Assembly: GCF_003217325.1 (NCBI RefSeq)
Contig: NZ_QJTI01000004.1
Location: 135,665 to 191,356, forward strand
Direction: 5' to 3'
DNA from: Rhodopseudomonas faecalis
GTDB lineage: Bacteria; Pseudomonadota; Alphaproteobacteria; Rhizobiales; Xanthobacteraceae
DNA: 55,692 nucleotides
In this document: positions 15,629 through 24,768 of the stretch, piece after piece
How positions within the stretch are numbered: the stretch's first letter is position 1
Layout: the number at the start of each line of letters is the position of its first letter
The notes under the pieces: generated by a model
Told to the model about the DNA's origin: nothing
Databases searched by the model: none
What the model saw: the letters and a program-made list of their open reading frames with translations, nothing else
Program-made: the position numbers and the translations under genes

Positions 15629-17782
15629 TTAGCACGCCAGCTTAGCCAGCGGCGTCGCCGCTGGCTGTGCCGGGCGCGGCTTGGCGTCATTGACCAAGAC
15701 GCCGACCGGCACGGCGCTGAACTTGGCCAGCGCCGCCTTGGCACTCGCCAGCGTCAACGGATTGCAGCCCTCGCGCACCACCAGCAGCGTGTGGTCGGCG
15801 CGGGTGGCAATGGTGGCAGCATCGGCCTGTTCGAGCAGCGACGGCGCATCGATCACGATCAGATCGAACTCGGCGCGGACATCGTCCTGCGGGTCCGCTG
15901 CGTCGCTGCCGCTATCGCTCAGCAATTGATCGAGCGCGCGGCTGGTGGCGTGCAGCACGCGCCCGCCCTGCGCGTCCTGCTGCTCTGTGGTCAGCGGCGC
16001 AGCGCTCGCGGACGCCGGCACCACCTTGATCAGCACGCTGAGCAGGCCGCGCGTGATCGCCGCGGCATTGAGCGCGCGCGCCGCGACGCCCTTGCCGACA
16101 TCGGCTTCCGCCGACGTCAGCAGCACCACTTCGCCGAGCTGTTGCGGCCGCGCCGCCACGGCCTCGACCACATCGCGCAGCTGCGCCTGCAGCCGTGGCC
16201 CGGCCGCCAGCCATTCGGCCGGCTCGCTCACCGGCGGCGCTGTGGGTTCTGATTGCGCCTGTTCGGTATCCGGCGTCGGCGTAGCGTCGCTCGCAAGTGC
16301 GGTTGCGCGCCGCGACTCGTTCGCCTGTACCGGTTGTTCGGTCGCAGTCACACTCGCTGAAGACTCATCGTCGGTCGCGGGCTGCGATCGCAGCGCGGTG
16401 AGCGCGTCCAGCAGCACCACGATCGCGGTCGCGGCCAGCACCGAGCCGATCATCAGCGCGGCGAGGATCAGCAGCAGCGACGGCCGGGTCGGCCGGATCG
16501 GCGGCGTCGCGGCCGACACCACCTTGGTCTGCGACACCTGCAACAGGCGCTGCTCATTGGTGGTCTTGTAGCGCGACAAAAACTGTTCGTAGATGTTGCG
16601 GTTGGCATCGGCGACGCGCTGCAATTCCTGCAGCTTCACCGCCGCTTCGCCATCGGCGAGCATGCGCGCTTCCAGCGCCTGCAGCTCCTGCTCCAAAGCC
16701 GCCTGCTGGGCTTGCAACGTCTGATAGTCCGAGCGCGCGCTATCGATGATGCGCTTGCGCTCGGTCTCGATCTGCCGATTGAGCTCGGCGAGCTGGCTGT
16801 TGGCGACCACCAGTTCGGGATGACGCTCGCCCAGCACCGCGCGCTTTTGCGCGATCTGATCGTTAAGCTGAGTGCGCTGGGTGCGCAAAATGGTCAGCAG
16901 TTCCGCGCGAGAGCCGGGCGCCGCATCGACATTGCTCTTGAGATCGCGCTGCGCCTGCTCATAGCGGGTCTTGGCTTCCTCGGTGCGCAGCCGCGCTGCC
17001 GATACCTGCTGGCTGAGTTCGGTGACGCGCAGTTGGCGCGTGGTGCTCTCACGGCCGGCATTGATGATGCGATGCTCGGACTTGAACGCCGCCACGGCAT
17101 CTTCCGAGACGCGCAGCCGGTCGCTCAGCGACTTCAGCCGGTCGTTCAGCCAATCGGCGGCCTGATCGGCGGCGGCGGTGCGCACCGCGGTCTGGCTGGC
17201 GACGAACGCCTGCGCGACCGCATTGGCATAACGCGCGGCCTTCTGCGGATCGTTGGCCACGAAGGTCATCGAGATCACATAGGTCAGCCCACGCCGGGAA
17301 ATATCGAGCCGGCTGCGGAACTTTTCCAGGATGCGCGCCGGATCGGTCTCGCGGCCGGCGATGTCCGGGTCGTCGGCGATCTTCAGCTCATCGACCAGCG
17401 GCCGCAGAAAGCCGTCGGATTTGGCGATCTCGATCACGCTTTGCAGCGCGGCGGCATCCTGGCCGATGCCGGGCAGCACGTCCTGTTCGGCGGTGACACG
17501 CTGTTCGCGCGGATCGACCAGCACCAACGCGGTCGCGGCGTAGCGCACCGGGATCATCGAAAAAATGGCGAGCCCCGCCATCAACAGGATCAGCGCCAGC
17601 GCCGCCACTTTGCGGGTGTTACGCCGCCAGAACGCGGCGACATTGTCGAGGGTCAACATGCCGCGCATCAAGGGCGGCCGATCGTTGCCGAAAGGCGCCA
17701 GGGCGCCACCTGGAGCCTCCCAGGAGGACTCAGCCTGCGTCGTACGGCCGGCTGCATCCGTGGCTGCCTGGCTCGTTGACAT
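15629..17782 (-). CDS. ExoP/Wzz-type polysaccharide co-polymerase with degenerate tyrosine-kinase domain
   Basis: The protein of about 717 residues controls chain length and export of a surface polysaccharide. An N-terminal cytoplasmic stretch is followed by a first membrane helix (about 58-78) and a periplasmic Wzz domain with long coiled coil (about 190-400). A PIRPTRPS motif leads into the second membrane helix, and a C-terminal domain like the ExoP/CapB kinases follows. In that domain the Walker A reads SAEADVGKGVAARALN rather than a GKS/T P-loop, while LIVIDAPSL (Walker B) remains. The C-terminus lacks the usual tyrosine cluster. It is probably not an active autokinase. The ATG at 17782 has a GGAGC ribosome site; a GTG at 17788 is alternative. 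Confidence 0.88.
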   Translation of the reverse strand: MSTSQAATDAAGRTTQAESSWEAPGGALAPFGNDRPPLMRGMLTLDNVAAFWRRNTRKVAALALILLMAGLAIFSMIPVRYAATALVLVDPREQRVTAEQDVLPGIGQDAAALQSVIEIAKSDGFLRPLVDELKIADDPDIAGRETDPARILEKFRSRLDISRRGLTYVISMTFVANDPQKAARYANAVAQAFVASQTAVRTAAADQAADWLNDRLKSLSDRLRVSEDAVAAFKSEHRIINAGRESTTRQLRVTELSQQVSAARLRTEEAKTRYEQAQRDLKSNVDAAPGSRAELLTILRTQRTQLNDQIAQKRAVLGERHPELVVANSQLAELNRQIETERKRIIDSARSDYQTLQAQQAALEQELQALEARMLADGEAAVKLQELQRVADANRNIYEQFLSRYKTTNEQRLLQVSQTKVVSAATPPIRPTRPSLLLILAALMIGSVLAATAIVVLLDALTALRSQPATDDESSASVTATEQPVQANESRRATALASDATPTPDTEQAQSEPTAPPVSEPAEWLAAGPRLQAQLRDVVEAVAARPQQLGEVVLLTSAEADVGKGVAARALNAAAITRGLLSVLIKVVPASASAAPLTTEQQDAQGGRVLHATSRALDQLLSDSGSDAADPQDDVRAEFDLIVIDAPSLLEQADAATIATRADHTLLVVREGCNPLTLASAKAALAKFSAVPVGVLVNDAKPRPAQPAATPLAKLAC

Positions 17783-18080
17783 GTGCACGCTCCAACTGAA
17801 CTGATCCGACGCTGCAAAGCTGAAACAACGTAAATATCTAGAGTTAATCTCACGTTACTGCACAACCTGCCGCTGTTAACGGCCGGTTAAGGATCGCGTC
17901 ACGCACTGTTAGTTCGCTACCAGTGCTCGCTCAATTAACGTCATCTTCCAGAAGTCGATGTTATTCGCACGATGGTCGCGGATAATGTGATCAGTCGTTG
18001 GTCGCCGAGCCCCGACCATCGCCTGCCATTTCGGCGCGAATGAGTTTTGCAACGGAACTGCCAGAGAGAGCACGACACCG

Positions 18081-19277
18081 ATGTCTGCCCCATCTCCCAG
18101 CGCTGTCCAATCATCGCGCAGCAACGGACTGCCGCTGCTGTCGCCGCAAGCGACTGCGAAGATCGACGCGCGCACGCGCCGGCCGCGGGTGCTGCTGATC
18201 CAGACCCAGGCGGAAAATGCCGGCGCGCAGGAAATCTCCCGCCTGGTCGCCGGCGGGCTGACCAGCCGCGGCTATGACGTGCACAATCTGTATTTCTTCC
18301 GGCAGTCGGCTTCGTTCGCACCGCCGCCCAACACCCATTACTGCGTTGCGCAGCGCCCTTCGAGCATTCTGGCGCTCGCCCGGTTCCTGTGGAAGCTGCG
18401 GCAACAGATCAAGGAATTGCAGCCGGACGCGATCCTCACCTTCCAGCACTATGGCAATGCGATCGGCGGCGTGATGGCGCGGCTGGCGTGCCGGGCGCCG
18501 GTGATCGCCAACCAGGTGTCGGCCCGCGCCGCGATGGCGCCATGGCTGCAGCTGGTCGATCGCATCATGGGCCAGATCGGGCTGTTCAGCTGCATCACCG
18601 TGAATTCGCACGACATGCTGCATGACTACGCGCGCTATGGCGGGCTGTATCAAAAGCGGCTGCGCCATGTCGCCCATGGTTTTGATCAAAAGGTCAGCGA
18701 ATTGTCGCGCGCTGAGGCGCGCCGTGCGCTCGGCCTGCCCGAGACCGGCGTGGTGCTCGGCTCGGCCGCGCGGCTGCATCCGATGAAGCAGCTCGATGCC
18801 GCGATCCGCGTGCTGCCAGGCCGGCCGCAATGGCGTTTGGCGCTGGCCGGCCAGGGACCGGACGAACCGCGACTGCGGCAACTCGCCGCTGAGCTTGGCG
18901 TCGGCGACCGCGTGCATTTCGTCGGTGAGATTGCGCCAACGCAGGTCGGTGATTTCCTCGCGGCGCTCGACGTATTCGTGTTCCCATCGCTCGCGGAGAC
19001 TTTTGGTCTCGCGGCAGTGGAAGCGGCCAATGCCGGCGTGCCGGTGGTCGCCAACGATTTGCCGGTGCTGCACGAGGTGCTGGCACTCAATGGCGAACCG
19101 GCGGCGGTGCTGGTGCAAGCGGCCGATACCGCGGCTTTGTCCGCCGCCATCGATCGCGTGCTCACCGATCATGACCTGCGGCAACGGCTGCAGCACAACG
19201 CCGCTGGCCTGCGGGCGCGTTACAGCGTCGACGCCATGGTCGATGACTACGTGAAGATCATAGAAGAGACGCTGTGA
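18081..19277 (+). CDS. Glycosyltransferase family 4
   Basis: This 398-residue GT-B enzyme transfers a sugar from a nucleotide donor with retention. The N-terminal Rossmann half starts with RPRVLLIQTQAENAGAQEISRLV. The donor half shows GSAARLHPMKQ, LALAGQGPDEPRLR, VHFVGEIAP, and the E-x7-E region in PSLAETFGLAAVEAANAGVPVVA. About 38 polar residues precede the fold. The acceptor is unknown; the neighbours (co-polymerase, flippase, GINT1-like protein) place it in surface polysaccharide assembly. A 298 bp gap separates it from the divergent co-polymerase and probably holds both promoters, though no clear site is seen. Confidence 0.9.
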   Translation: MSAPSPSAVQSSRSNGLPLLSPQATAKIDARTRRPRVLLIQTQAENAGAQEISRLVAGGLTSRGYDVHNLYFFRQSASFAPPPNTHYCVAQRPSSILALARFLWKLRQQIKELQPDAILTFQHYGNAIGGVMARLACRAPVIANQVSARAAMAPWLQLVDRIMGQIGLFSCITVNSHDMLHDYARYGGLYQKRLRHVAHGFDQKVSELSRAEARRALGLPETGVVLGSAARLHPMKQLDAAIRVLPGRPQWRLALAGQGPDEPRLRQLAAELGVGDRVHFVGEIAPTQVGDFLAALDVFVFPSLAETFGLAAVEAANAGVPVVANDLPVLHEVLALNGEPAAVLVQAADTAALSAAIDRVLTDHDLRQRLQHNAAGLRARYSVDAMVDDYVKIIEETL

Positions 19278-19301
19278 CCCAATTTGCTGAAAGCCGGGCC
19301 G

Positions 19302-20900
19302 ATGATCGTTGAGCTTCGCTTCGACGCCAAGCGGCCCAGGGATTGGATGCTGCGCGCGATCCGGCAGATTACCGCCGTCCATGACGACGTGAGCGTGCGC
19401 TGGGTCGATGACGGCACGCGCCCACCGACCGGGCTGGAGACGCTGCTCGACCTCGAACGACTGCTGCTGCGCGGCGGACGGCGCTGCGACGCCGACGTCG
19501 TCGATCGTGCTGCGATCCGCTCCGGACACGAGGGCGCCGCGCCCGATGTGGTGATCGATTTCACCGAAGCGCCGCGGCGCCCGGCTGATCGGCCGCGGCT
19601 CTATCTGCGTCCTCTCTATAATGGCCATCCCGGCGAAAACGCCGCGCTCGACGCGATCCTGCGCAGCGATCTACCGATGATCGAAATCCGCGACGAGATC
19701 AGCGGCGCGATCCTCGATGGCGGCAAGCCGTCGGCCGAGGCCGCCGATGGACTGGGCGGCGGCATCACCACCGTGATGTCGCGAAGCATCACGCTGCTGG
19801 GCGCGGTGATGACCCGCGGGCCGCGGCCAATGCTGGCCAGTCTGGATGCAGGCGCGACCAAGATGCGCTGCTGGCCGGCCGCCTATCTGATGTGCACGCT
19901 CACGCAGGCGATCGCGCTGCGCATCTATCGGCTGTGCTGCTACTCGCCGCATTGGCGGATCGGCTGGCGCCATGTCGATGACGACGGCGTGTGGGCGCGC
20001 GGCGACCTGTCCGGCCCGGCCTGGCGCGTGGTGCCGAGCCCGGCGACCAATTTTTACGCCGATCCGTTCCCGGTGACCTGGCAGGACCGAACTTTCGTGT
20101 TCTTCGAGGACCTCGATCACCGGGTCGGCAAGGGCATCATCTCCGCGATCGAATTCGGCGCCAACGGACCAATCGGTCCCGCCATCCCGGTGATCGAAGA
20201 ACCCTGGCACCTGTCCTATCCGTTCCTGATGTCGTTCGACGGCGCGCTGTGGATGATCCCGGAGAGCACCGCCAATCACGACGTCGGTCTGTACAAATGC
20301 GTCGAGTTCCCGCATCGCTGGGAACGGCAGGCGACGCTGCTGTCGGGCCTGGAACTGGCCGACGCCACCATCGTGCAGCGCGACGGCTATTATTATCTGT
20401 TCGGCGCGACCCGCGACGGCGCCGGCGGCTATTCCGATACGCTGTCGATCTATTACGCCGATCATCCGCTCAGTCCCTGGCGCGCGCATCGCAGCAACCC
20501 GGTGTTGCTGGACCGCGTGGCCGCGCGCCCGGCCGGCAATTTCATCGAGCGGAATGGCCGCTTGCTGCGCCCGGCGCAGGATTGCAGCAACGGCTATGGC
20601 TGCGCGCTGACGCTGATCGAGATCGACGAGTTGACGCCCGAGACTTTTAAGCAGTCCGTTCGCCAGGTGATCGGCACCAGTGCCGAATGGCCGGGCCGCA
20701 AGCTGCACACGCTCAATCGCGCGGGTCGGCTTGAAGTGATCGACGGCACAGCAATCCAGCCGCGCATCAAGAGGTGGCTGCAATCGAAACCATCACGCGC
20801 TACACCGCTGGCAAGCGCCGACGCAGGCTACCGTGCCCGCTCTTTACCTTCTCGCAAACTATCAGCTGTCGCTGGTTCCGATCGGCCAAAATTGAGGTAA
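19302..20900 (+). CDS. GINT1-like protein (glucosamine inositolphosphorylceramide transferase-type domain)
   Basis: The protein of about 532 residues starts 25 bp after the GT4 gene. Its middle and C-terminal part (about 225-480) contains repeated blade-like units with NFYADPFPV, FFEDLDH, GKGIISAIE, HLSYPFL, WMIPES and YYLFGATRDGAGGYSDTL. This is the five-bladed propeller-type domain that, in plants, is found in glucosamine inositolphosphorylceramide transferase 1. Similar bacterial proteins are usually hypothetical members of polysaccharide clusters. The N-terminal 220 residues show a weak formyltransferase-like look but no clear motif. Function here is unproven; a carbohydrate-active role fits the neighbours. 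The TTG at 19284 is a possible earlier start. Confidence 0.65.
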   Translation: MIVELRFDAKRPRDWMLRAIRQITAVHDDVSVRWVDDGTRPPTGLETLLDLERLLLRGGRRCDADVVDRAAIRSGHEGAAPDVVIDFTEAPRRPADRPRLYLRPLYNGHPGENAALDAILRSDLPMIEIRDEISGAILDGGKPSAEAADGLGGGITTVMSRSITLLGAVMTRGPRPMLASLDAGATKMRCWPAAYLMCTLTQAIALRIYRLCCYSPHWRIGWRHVDDDGVWARGDLSGPAWRVVPSPATNFYADPFPVTWQDRTFVFFEDLDHRVGKGIISAIEFGANGPIGPAIPVIEEPWHLSYPFLMSFDGALWMIPESTANHDVGLYKCVEFPHRWERQATLLSGLELADATIVQRDGYYYLFGATRDGAGGYSDTLSIYYADHPLSPWRAHRSNPVLLDRVAARPAGNFIERNGRLLRPAQDCSNGYGCALTLIEIDELTPETFKQSVRQVIGTSAEWPGRKLHTLNRAGRLEVIDGTAIQPRIKRWLQSKPSRATPLASADAGYRARSLPSRKLSAVAGSDRPKLR

Positions 20901-20970
20901 ATTCGCTCAATATTTCGGCAGGTGCTTATTCGGTTCGCTCGACGGACAGCAGCGCAAGGTTTTCATCATC

Positions 20971-22323
20971 GTGAATTTCAGCCCTATGATCAGCATGCTT
21001 GGTGGGCTTCGCGACAATGTCGCTCTGCGAGGAATGGCGTTTTCATTCTCGCTGCGCATTGGCACGACCTTGCTCAGCTTTGTGCTGATCTGGCTGGCGG
21101 CACGCACGCTGGACGAGCACCACTTCGGCACCTATTCGATGCTGTTCAGCGCCGCCGGCCTGTGCAGCGTGGTCGCCACGCTCGGCCAGCAGATCTTCTT
21201 GATGCGCGCCTGGAGCGAATACACCTCGGCGGATCGACCGGATCTGCTGAAAGGCGCGATGCTGTTCAGCTTGCTGGCCTGCATCGGCGGCGGTGGTCTG
21301 GTCGGGCTGTCGTTCTACGCCTGGTTCGCGCAGTCGCATGAGACGTTTCTGACCAGCGCGGTGATGGCTTATTTCGTGGCGATGGCGGTGCTGCTCACCA
21401 CCTCGCATCTGTCACGGACCGCGATCGGCAATGTGGTCGGTGACGGTCTCAGCGCGCTGCTGGTGATCCTGCCGCCGGTTGGCTATCTGTCGGTCTGCGT
21501 GTTGTTGCACCGGGTCGCCGATACCGGGCTGATCTTTCTGACCATGGCGATCGGCGCCACGGTGGCGCTGCTGGCGCAGCTGACGCTGACGATCAAGAAA
21601 ACGCTGAGGCTGTTCCCCAACTTCCTAAGCATCAAGCCGACCTTCAACATCGCCGATTGGCGCGATCGCTCGCTGAAACTGTGGGTCTCAAACTCGCTGG
21701 AGGCCGCCAATCAATATGCCGACGTGGTGATCATCGGCTTTCTGATGTCACCGACCATCGCTGGCGCTTATTTCGTCACCACCCGCATCGCCAATGCCTT
21801 CGCGGTGGCGAGCACGGCGCTGTACCTGTTCTCCACCCGGCACATCTCCAACCTGTATTACGCCGGCCGCCGCCAGCAGCTCGACGCGCTGCTCGACACC
21901 GCGGCGTTCGTGACGCTCGGCATCATCGCCGCCGGGCTGTTGCTGATCCTTGGTGCCGGCCACTGGATCCTCGGCCTGTTCAGCCCGGAATATGAGCCCT
22001 ATTACGGTGCGCTGGCACTGCTGACGCTCGGCACTGCCGCGGTCACCGCGGCCGGCTCGTCCGGCTCGATCCTGATGCTGACCGGCCATGAGGGCCGTTA
22101 TCTGAAGATCATCGGCTGGGCGATTGCGATGCGCACCGCCGGCTTCTTCGTGCTGATTCCGCTGTTCAACATCACTGGCGCGGTGGTGGCGACTACCATT
22201 TCCTTCGTCTGGATGGCGCTGATGCTGCGCCGCTCCGCCAAGCATGTGGCCGGTCTCGACGGCTCGGTGTTGCGGCTGTTTGGCTGGCTGCAACGGCGCA
22301 ACGTGCCGGTATCCGCCGAATAA
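20971..22323 (+). CDS. Wzx-like polysaccharide flippase
   Basis: The 450-residue protein has about twelve to fourteen hydrophobic helices and fits the polysaccharide-transport branch of the MOP superfamily. Characteristic segments are an early LRIGTTLLSFVLIWLAAR, a central LWVSNSLEAANQYADVVIIGFL typical of flippases, and a C-terminal Arg-rich tail. It would move lipid-linked oligosaccharide across the inner membrane. The start codon is GTG. It ends the polysaccharide block; no Wzy polymerase or initiating glycosyltransferase is seen in the window. Confidence 0.87.
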   Translation: MNFSPMISMLGGLRDNVALRGMAFSFSLRIGTTLLSFVLIWLAARTLDEHHFGTYSMLFSAAGLCSVVATLGQQIFLMRAWSEYTSADRPDLLKGAMLFSLLACIGGGGLVGLSFYAWFAQSHETFLTSAVMAYFVAMAVLLTTSHLSRTAIGNVVGDGLSALLVILPPVGYLSVCVLLHRVADTGLIFLTMAIGATVALLAQLTLTIKKTLRLFPNFLSIKPTFNIADWRDRSLKLWVSNSLEAANQYADVVIIGFLMSPTIAGAYFVTTRIANAFAVASTALYLFSTRHISNLYYAGRRQQLDALLDTAAFVTLGIIAAGLLLILGAGHWILGLFSPEYEPYYGALALLTLGTAAVTAAGSSGSILMLTGHEGRYLKIIGWAIAMRTAGFFVLIPLFNITGAVVATTISFVWMALMLRRSAKHVAGLDGSVLRLFGWLQRRNVPVSAE

Positions 22324-22459
22324 TGCTGCGTCCGCCGCGCGGCTCAGCGCAAAAACACTGGCGAGCCAGCAGGTTGAGATTGATTTGTCGCAAAGCGAGT
22401 CCCGTCCTGGTCTGACAAAAGTCGTAGACCTTTCGGCCGGTATCCAGTGGACATAGCGA

Positions 22460-23056
22460 ATGTTTCGAGTGAGCAGGACGTCCGGTAGTCCCGCGATTCT
22501 TGCGATCGTGTACAATGACGGCGGAGTGGCGAGCCCATTCATCGCCGACCTCGGCTATCGCCTGCGCGATTCCGGCGCTGCCGTCGCTGGCATTGTTCCC
22601 TATCGTTCCGCGACCGCGCTTGAGGGCAAATGCTCGATTGAGGTCGAGGAACTGGCGTCGCGCTTCGTGCTGCAGCTCGCCGAGGAATCCGGAACCCATC
22701 CGTTCGGTTGCCGGATCGACCCCGAGGCGATCTCGGAGGCAGCGGCGCTGATTTCTGCCTCGCTGCACAAGACGCCGAGCGTGGTGATCTTCAACAAATA
22801 CGGCAAGCTGGAAGTCGCGGGCGGCGGCCTGCGCGAAACCATCGCGGAAGCGATCGCGCTCGGCGTGCCGACCATTGTTGGCGTGCCGCGCCGTCATATC
22901 GCCAGCTGGCGTGAATTCACGCAAGGCGTGGCCGAGGAAGCCCAGGTCGGCTCGCCGCGGCTCTATCAGTGGCTGGCGGCGCACAAGATCATGATCGCGT
23001 GCGACGAAGAAGCTGACGACGATTACCGCAGCGCTGCGATCAGGGCCGCGGGCTGA
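22460..23056 (+). CDS. DUF2478 protein, probable molybdenum-linked nucleotide-binding protein
   Basis: The 198-residue protein matches the DUF2478 family, often found beside molybdate transport or molybdoenzyme genes. Visible features are an opening AILAIVYNDG, AGIVPYR, and the conserved central VVIFNKYGKLEVAGGGLRETIAEAIALGVPTIVGVP. The usual P-loop is not obvious, so NTP binding is not secure. It converges on mop, which encodes a molybdate-binding protein, supporting a role in molybdenum handling for the adjacent MoFe nitrogenase. The biochemical function is not known. Confidence 0.72.
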   Translation: MFRVSRTSGSPAILAIVYNDGGVASPFIADLGYRLRDSGAAVAGIVPYRSATALEGKCSIEVEELASRFVLQLAEESGTHPFGCRIDPEAISEAAALISASLHKTPSVVIFNKYGKLEVAGGGLRETIAEAIALGVPTIVGVPRRHIASWREFTQGVAEEAQVGSPRLYQWLAAHKIMIACDEEADDDYRSAAIRAAG

Positions 23057-23087
23057 GCGGCGCCTGCGCCGCCCAGCCTCTGCAGCG

Positions 23088-23294
23088 CTATTTCCCGATC
23101 ATCACGTCCGACGACTTGATCACCGCCGAAACGGTGTCCCCGACCTTGAGGGCCAGGTCATCGACAGCTTCGTTGGTGATCGCCGACATGATGGTCAGCC
23201 CGGAAGCCAGTTCGACCTTCACATGGGCCGTGGTGGAGCCCTTGGTCACGGCGACGACCTTGCCGGGAAGCATATTGCGCGCACTCAGTTTCAT
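23088..23294 (-). CDS. mop: Molbindin (Mop-type molybdate-binding protein)
   Basis: The 68-residue protein is a single TOBE/Mop domain. It starts MKLSARNMLPGKVV and carries TKGSTTAHVKVEL, SAITNEAVDDLALKVGD and VIKSSDVMIGK, all typical of molbindins that assemble into hexamers and bind eight molybdate ions. It stores or buffers molybdate in the cytoplasm. The start is placed at the family MKLSARN; the open frame upstream lacks family resemblance. Its placement next to nif fits the molybdenum need of FeMo-co synthesis. Confidence 0.93.
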   Translation of the reverse strand: MKLSARNMLPGKVVAVTKGSTTAHVKVELASGLTIMSAITNEAVDDLALKVGDTVSAVIKSSDVMIGK

Positions 23295-23508
23295 TGTTTC
23301 TTCCTTGATTGAGAGTTGACCCGGCAGTGGTATTGCTAGCCGAACACAACCGCCTTGTCCAAAACTCACATTGCAACTCTGATGCGCTTGCATTGTCATT
23401 TGACAGATGGCGCGGATCGCTTATTTAGGTATTGACGCTCTTTCAAATTATTCGCATTTAAATTAGGGGGAGCGAACACTGCCATGATTGAAGCACAGGA
23501 ATGAGCAC

Positions 23509-24063
23509 ATGCTTGGAATTGGAGACCGCCTGCCGTCGTTCGAAGTTGTTGGCGTCAAGCCCGGCTTTCATCTGCAGGAGGAAAAGGGACAGAGCGCATT
23601 CGAGACGCTGACCGAAGCGAGCTTCCCCGGGAAATGGAAAGTCATCTTCTTCTATCCGAAGGACTTCACCTTCGTCTGCCCGACCGAAATCGCCGAATTC
23701 GCCAAGCTTTCCAAGGACTTCGCCGATCGTGACGCGGTGGTGCTGGGCGGCTCGACCGACAACGAGTTCTGCAAGCTCGCTTGGCGCCGTGAGCACAAGG
23801 ACCTGCATCACCTGGCGATCTGGCAGTTTGCCGACACCAACGGCTCGCTGGTCGATGGCCTTGGCGTGCGCTCATCGGAAGGCGTTGCCTATCGCTATAC
23901 TTTCATTGTCGACCCGGACAACGTGATCCAACACGTCTATGCCAACAACCTCAATGTCGGCCGCGCGCCCAAGGATACGCTGCGCGTGCTCGATGCTCTG
24001 CAGACCGACGAGCTCTGCCCATGCAATCGCGAAGTCGGCGGCGCGACGTTGAAGGTGGCGTAA
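23509..24063 (+). CDS. Peroxiredoxin (AhpC/TSA family)
   Basis: The 184-residue protein reduces hydrogen peroxide and organic peroxides. The peroxidatic cysteine lies in [16 protein letters not shown] second cysteine pair occurs near the end in [11 protein letters not shown], giving a resolving cysteine. The ATG at 23509 is preceded by AGGA; an in-frame TTG at 23488 is less likely. The next gene, ahpD, follows after four bases and should be co-transcribed; AhpD can recycle the oxidised peroxiredoxin. The pair probably protects oxygen-labile enzymes nearby, which is inference. Confidence 0.92.
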   Translation: MLGIGDRLPSFEVVGVKPGFHLQEEKGQSAFETLTEASFPGKWKVIFFYPKDFTFVCPTEIAEFAKLSKDFADRDAVVLGGSTDNEFCKLAWRREHKDLHHLAIWQFADTNGSLVDGLGVRSSEGVAYRYTFIVDPDNVIQHVYANNLNVGRAPKDTLRVLDALQTDELCPCNREVGGATLKVA

Positions 24064-24067
24064 CGTC

Positions 24068-24613
24068 ATGACCATCGACACGCTGAAGGACCGGATTCCG
24101 GACTTCGCCAAGGATGTCAGGCTAAACCTGACATCAATGGCGTCCGACGAGACGCTCGGCGAGCAGACCAAATATGGTCTGCTGGTCGCCACCGCGATCG
24201 CCACCCGCAATCCCGACGTGGTTGCCGCCATGGAGGCAGAAGCCGCGGGCAAATTGTCGCCGGCAGCACTGACGGCGGCGAAATCGGCTGCGGCCATCAT
24301 GGCGATGAACAACGTCTACTACCGCTTCGTGCATCTGGCATCGAACAAGGACTACGCGACGATGCCGGCGCGGCTGCGCATGAACGTCATCGCCAATCCG
24401 GGTGTCGACAAGACCGATTTCGAGCTGTGGTCGCTCGCGGTCTCGGCGATCAACGGCTGCGGCATGTGCATCGACAGCCACGAAAAGGTGCTGCTGCAAG
24501 CGGGCGTTTCGTCCGCGACCATTCAGACTGCGGTGCGGTTTGCCGCGATCATGCAGTCGGTGGCGGTGGCGCTTGAAGTCGGCTCGCCGGCTCTGGCGCA
24601 GGCGGCGGAGTAA
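24068..24613 (+). CDS. ahpD: Alkyl hydroperoxide reductase AhpD
   Basis: The 181-residue protein is an AhpD-type carboxymuconolactone-decarboxylase-fold enzyme. Its catalytic site is GCGMCIDSH, with the CxxC pair and the downstream histidine of the proton-relay network. AhpD has weak peroxidase activity of its own and reduces AhpC-type peroxiredoxins using lipoyl-carrier electrons. Length and helical pattern match the family. It lies four bases after the peroxiredoxin gene. A half palindromic element follows, then the terminator of the opposing fixX transcript. Confidence 0.93.
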   Translation: MTIDTLKDRIPDFAKDVRLNLTSMASDETLGEQTKYGLLVATAIATRNPDVVAAMEAEAAGKLSPAALTAAKSAAAIMAMNNVYYRFVHLASNKDYATMPARLRMNVIANPGVDKTDFELWSLAVSAINGCGMCIDSHEKVLLQAGVSSATIQTAVRFAAIMQSVAVALEVGSPALAQAAE

Positions 24614-24632
24614 CAACGCCCGCAACTAACAC

Positions 24633-24670
24633 GTCATGCCCGCGCTGGTCGCGGGCATCGACGTTTTAAG
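24633..24670. repeat. Half copy of the dispersed palindromic element
   Basis: This stretch carries the left arm of the element seen in full at 32935, 42977 and 47919: GTCAT, the GCCCGCG/CGCGGGC hairpin and the following ATCGACGTTTTA. The right arm is missing. Confidence 0.7.
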
Positions 24671-24685
24671 CACCGCGCAACACCA

Positions 24686-24720
24686 CAAACAAAACAGCTC
24701 CCGACCGATGGCCGGGAGCC
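24686..24720 (-). terminator. Intrinsic terminator of the fix/nif transcript
   Basis: On the minus strand GCTCCCG, a nine-base loop and CGGGAGC form a stem, followed at once by TGTTTTGTTTG. It lies about 50 bp past the fixX stop and should end the fixABCX message. Confidence 0.8.
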
Positions 24721-24768
24721 TTGTGCAGATGAGCTGATAATTGGCAAGGCGCGATCGCGCCGTGCAGC

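Noticed and set aside
18111-19628. A 505-codon minus-strand frame
   Set aside because: It is antisense to the GT4 glycosyltransferase, whose catalytic motifs are intact.
23295-23508. Molybdenum-cofactor riboswitch or NifA promoter between mop and the peroxiredoxin gene
   Set aside because: No TGT-N10-ACA, no -24/-12 pair with 12-base spacing and no recognisable riboswitch core was found.
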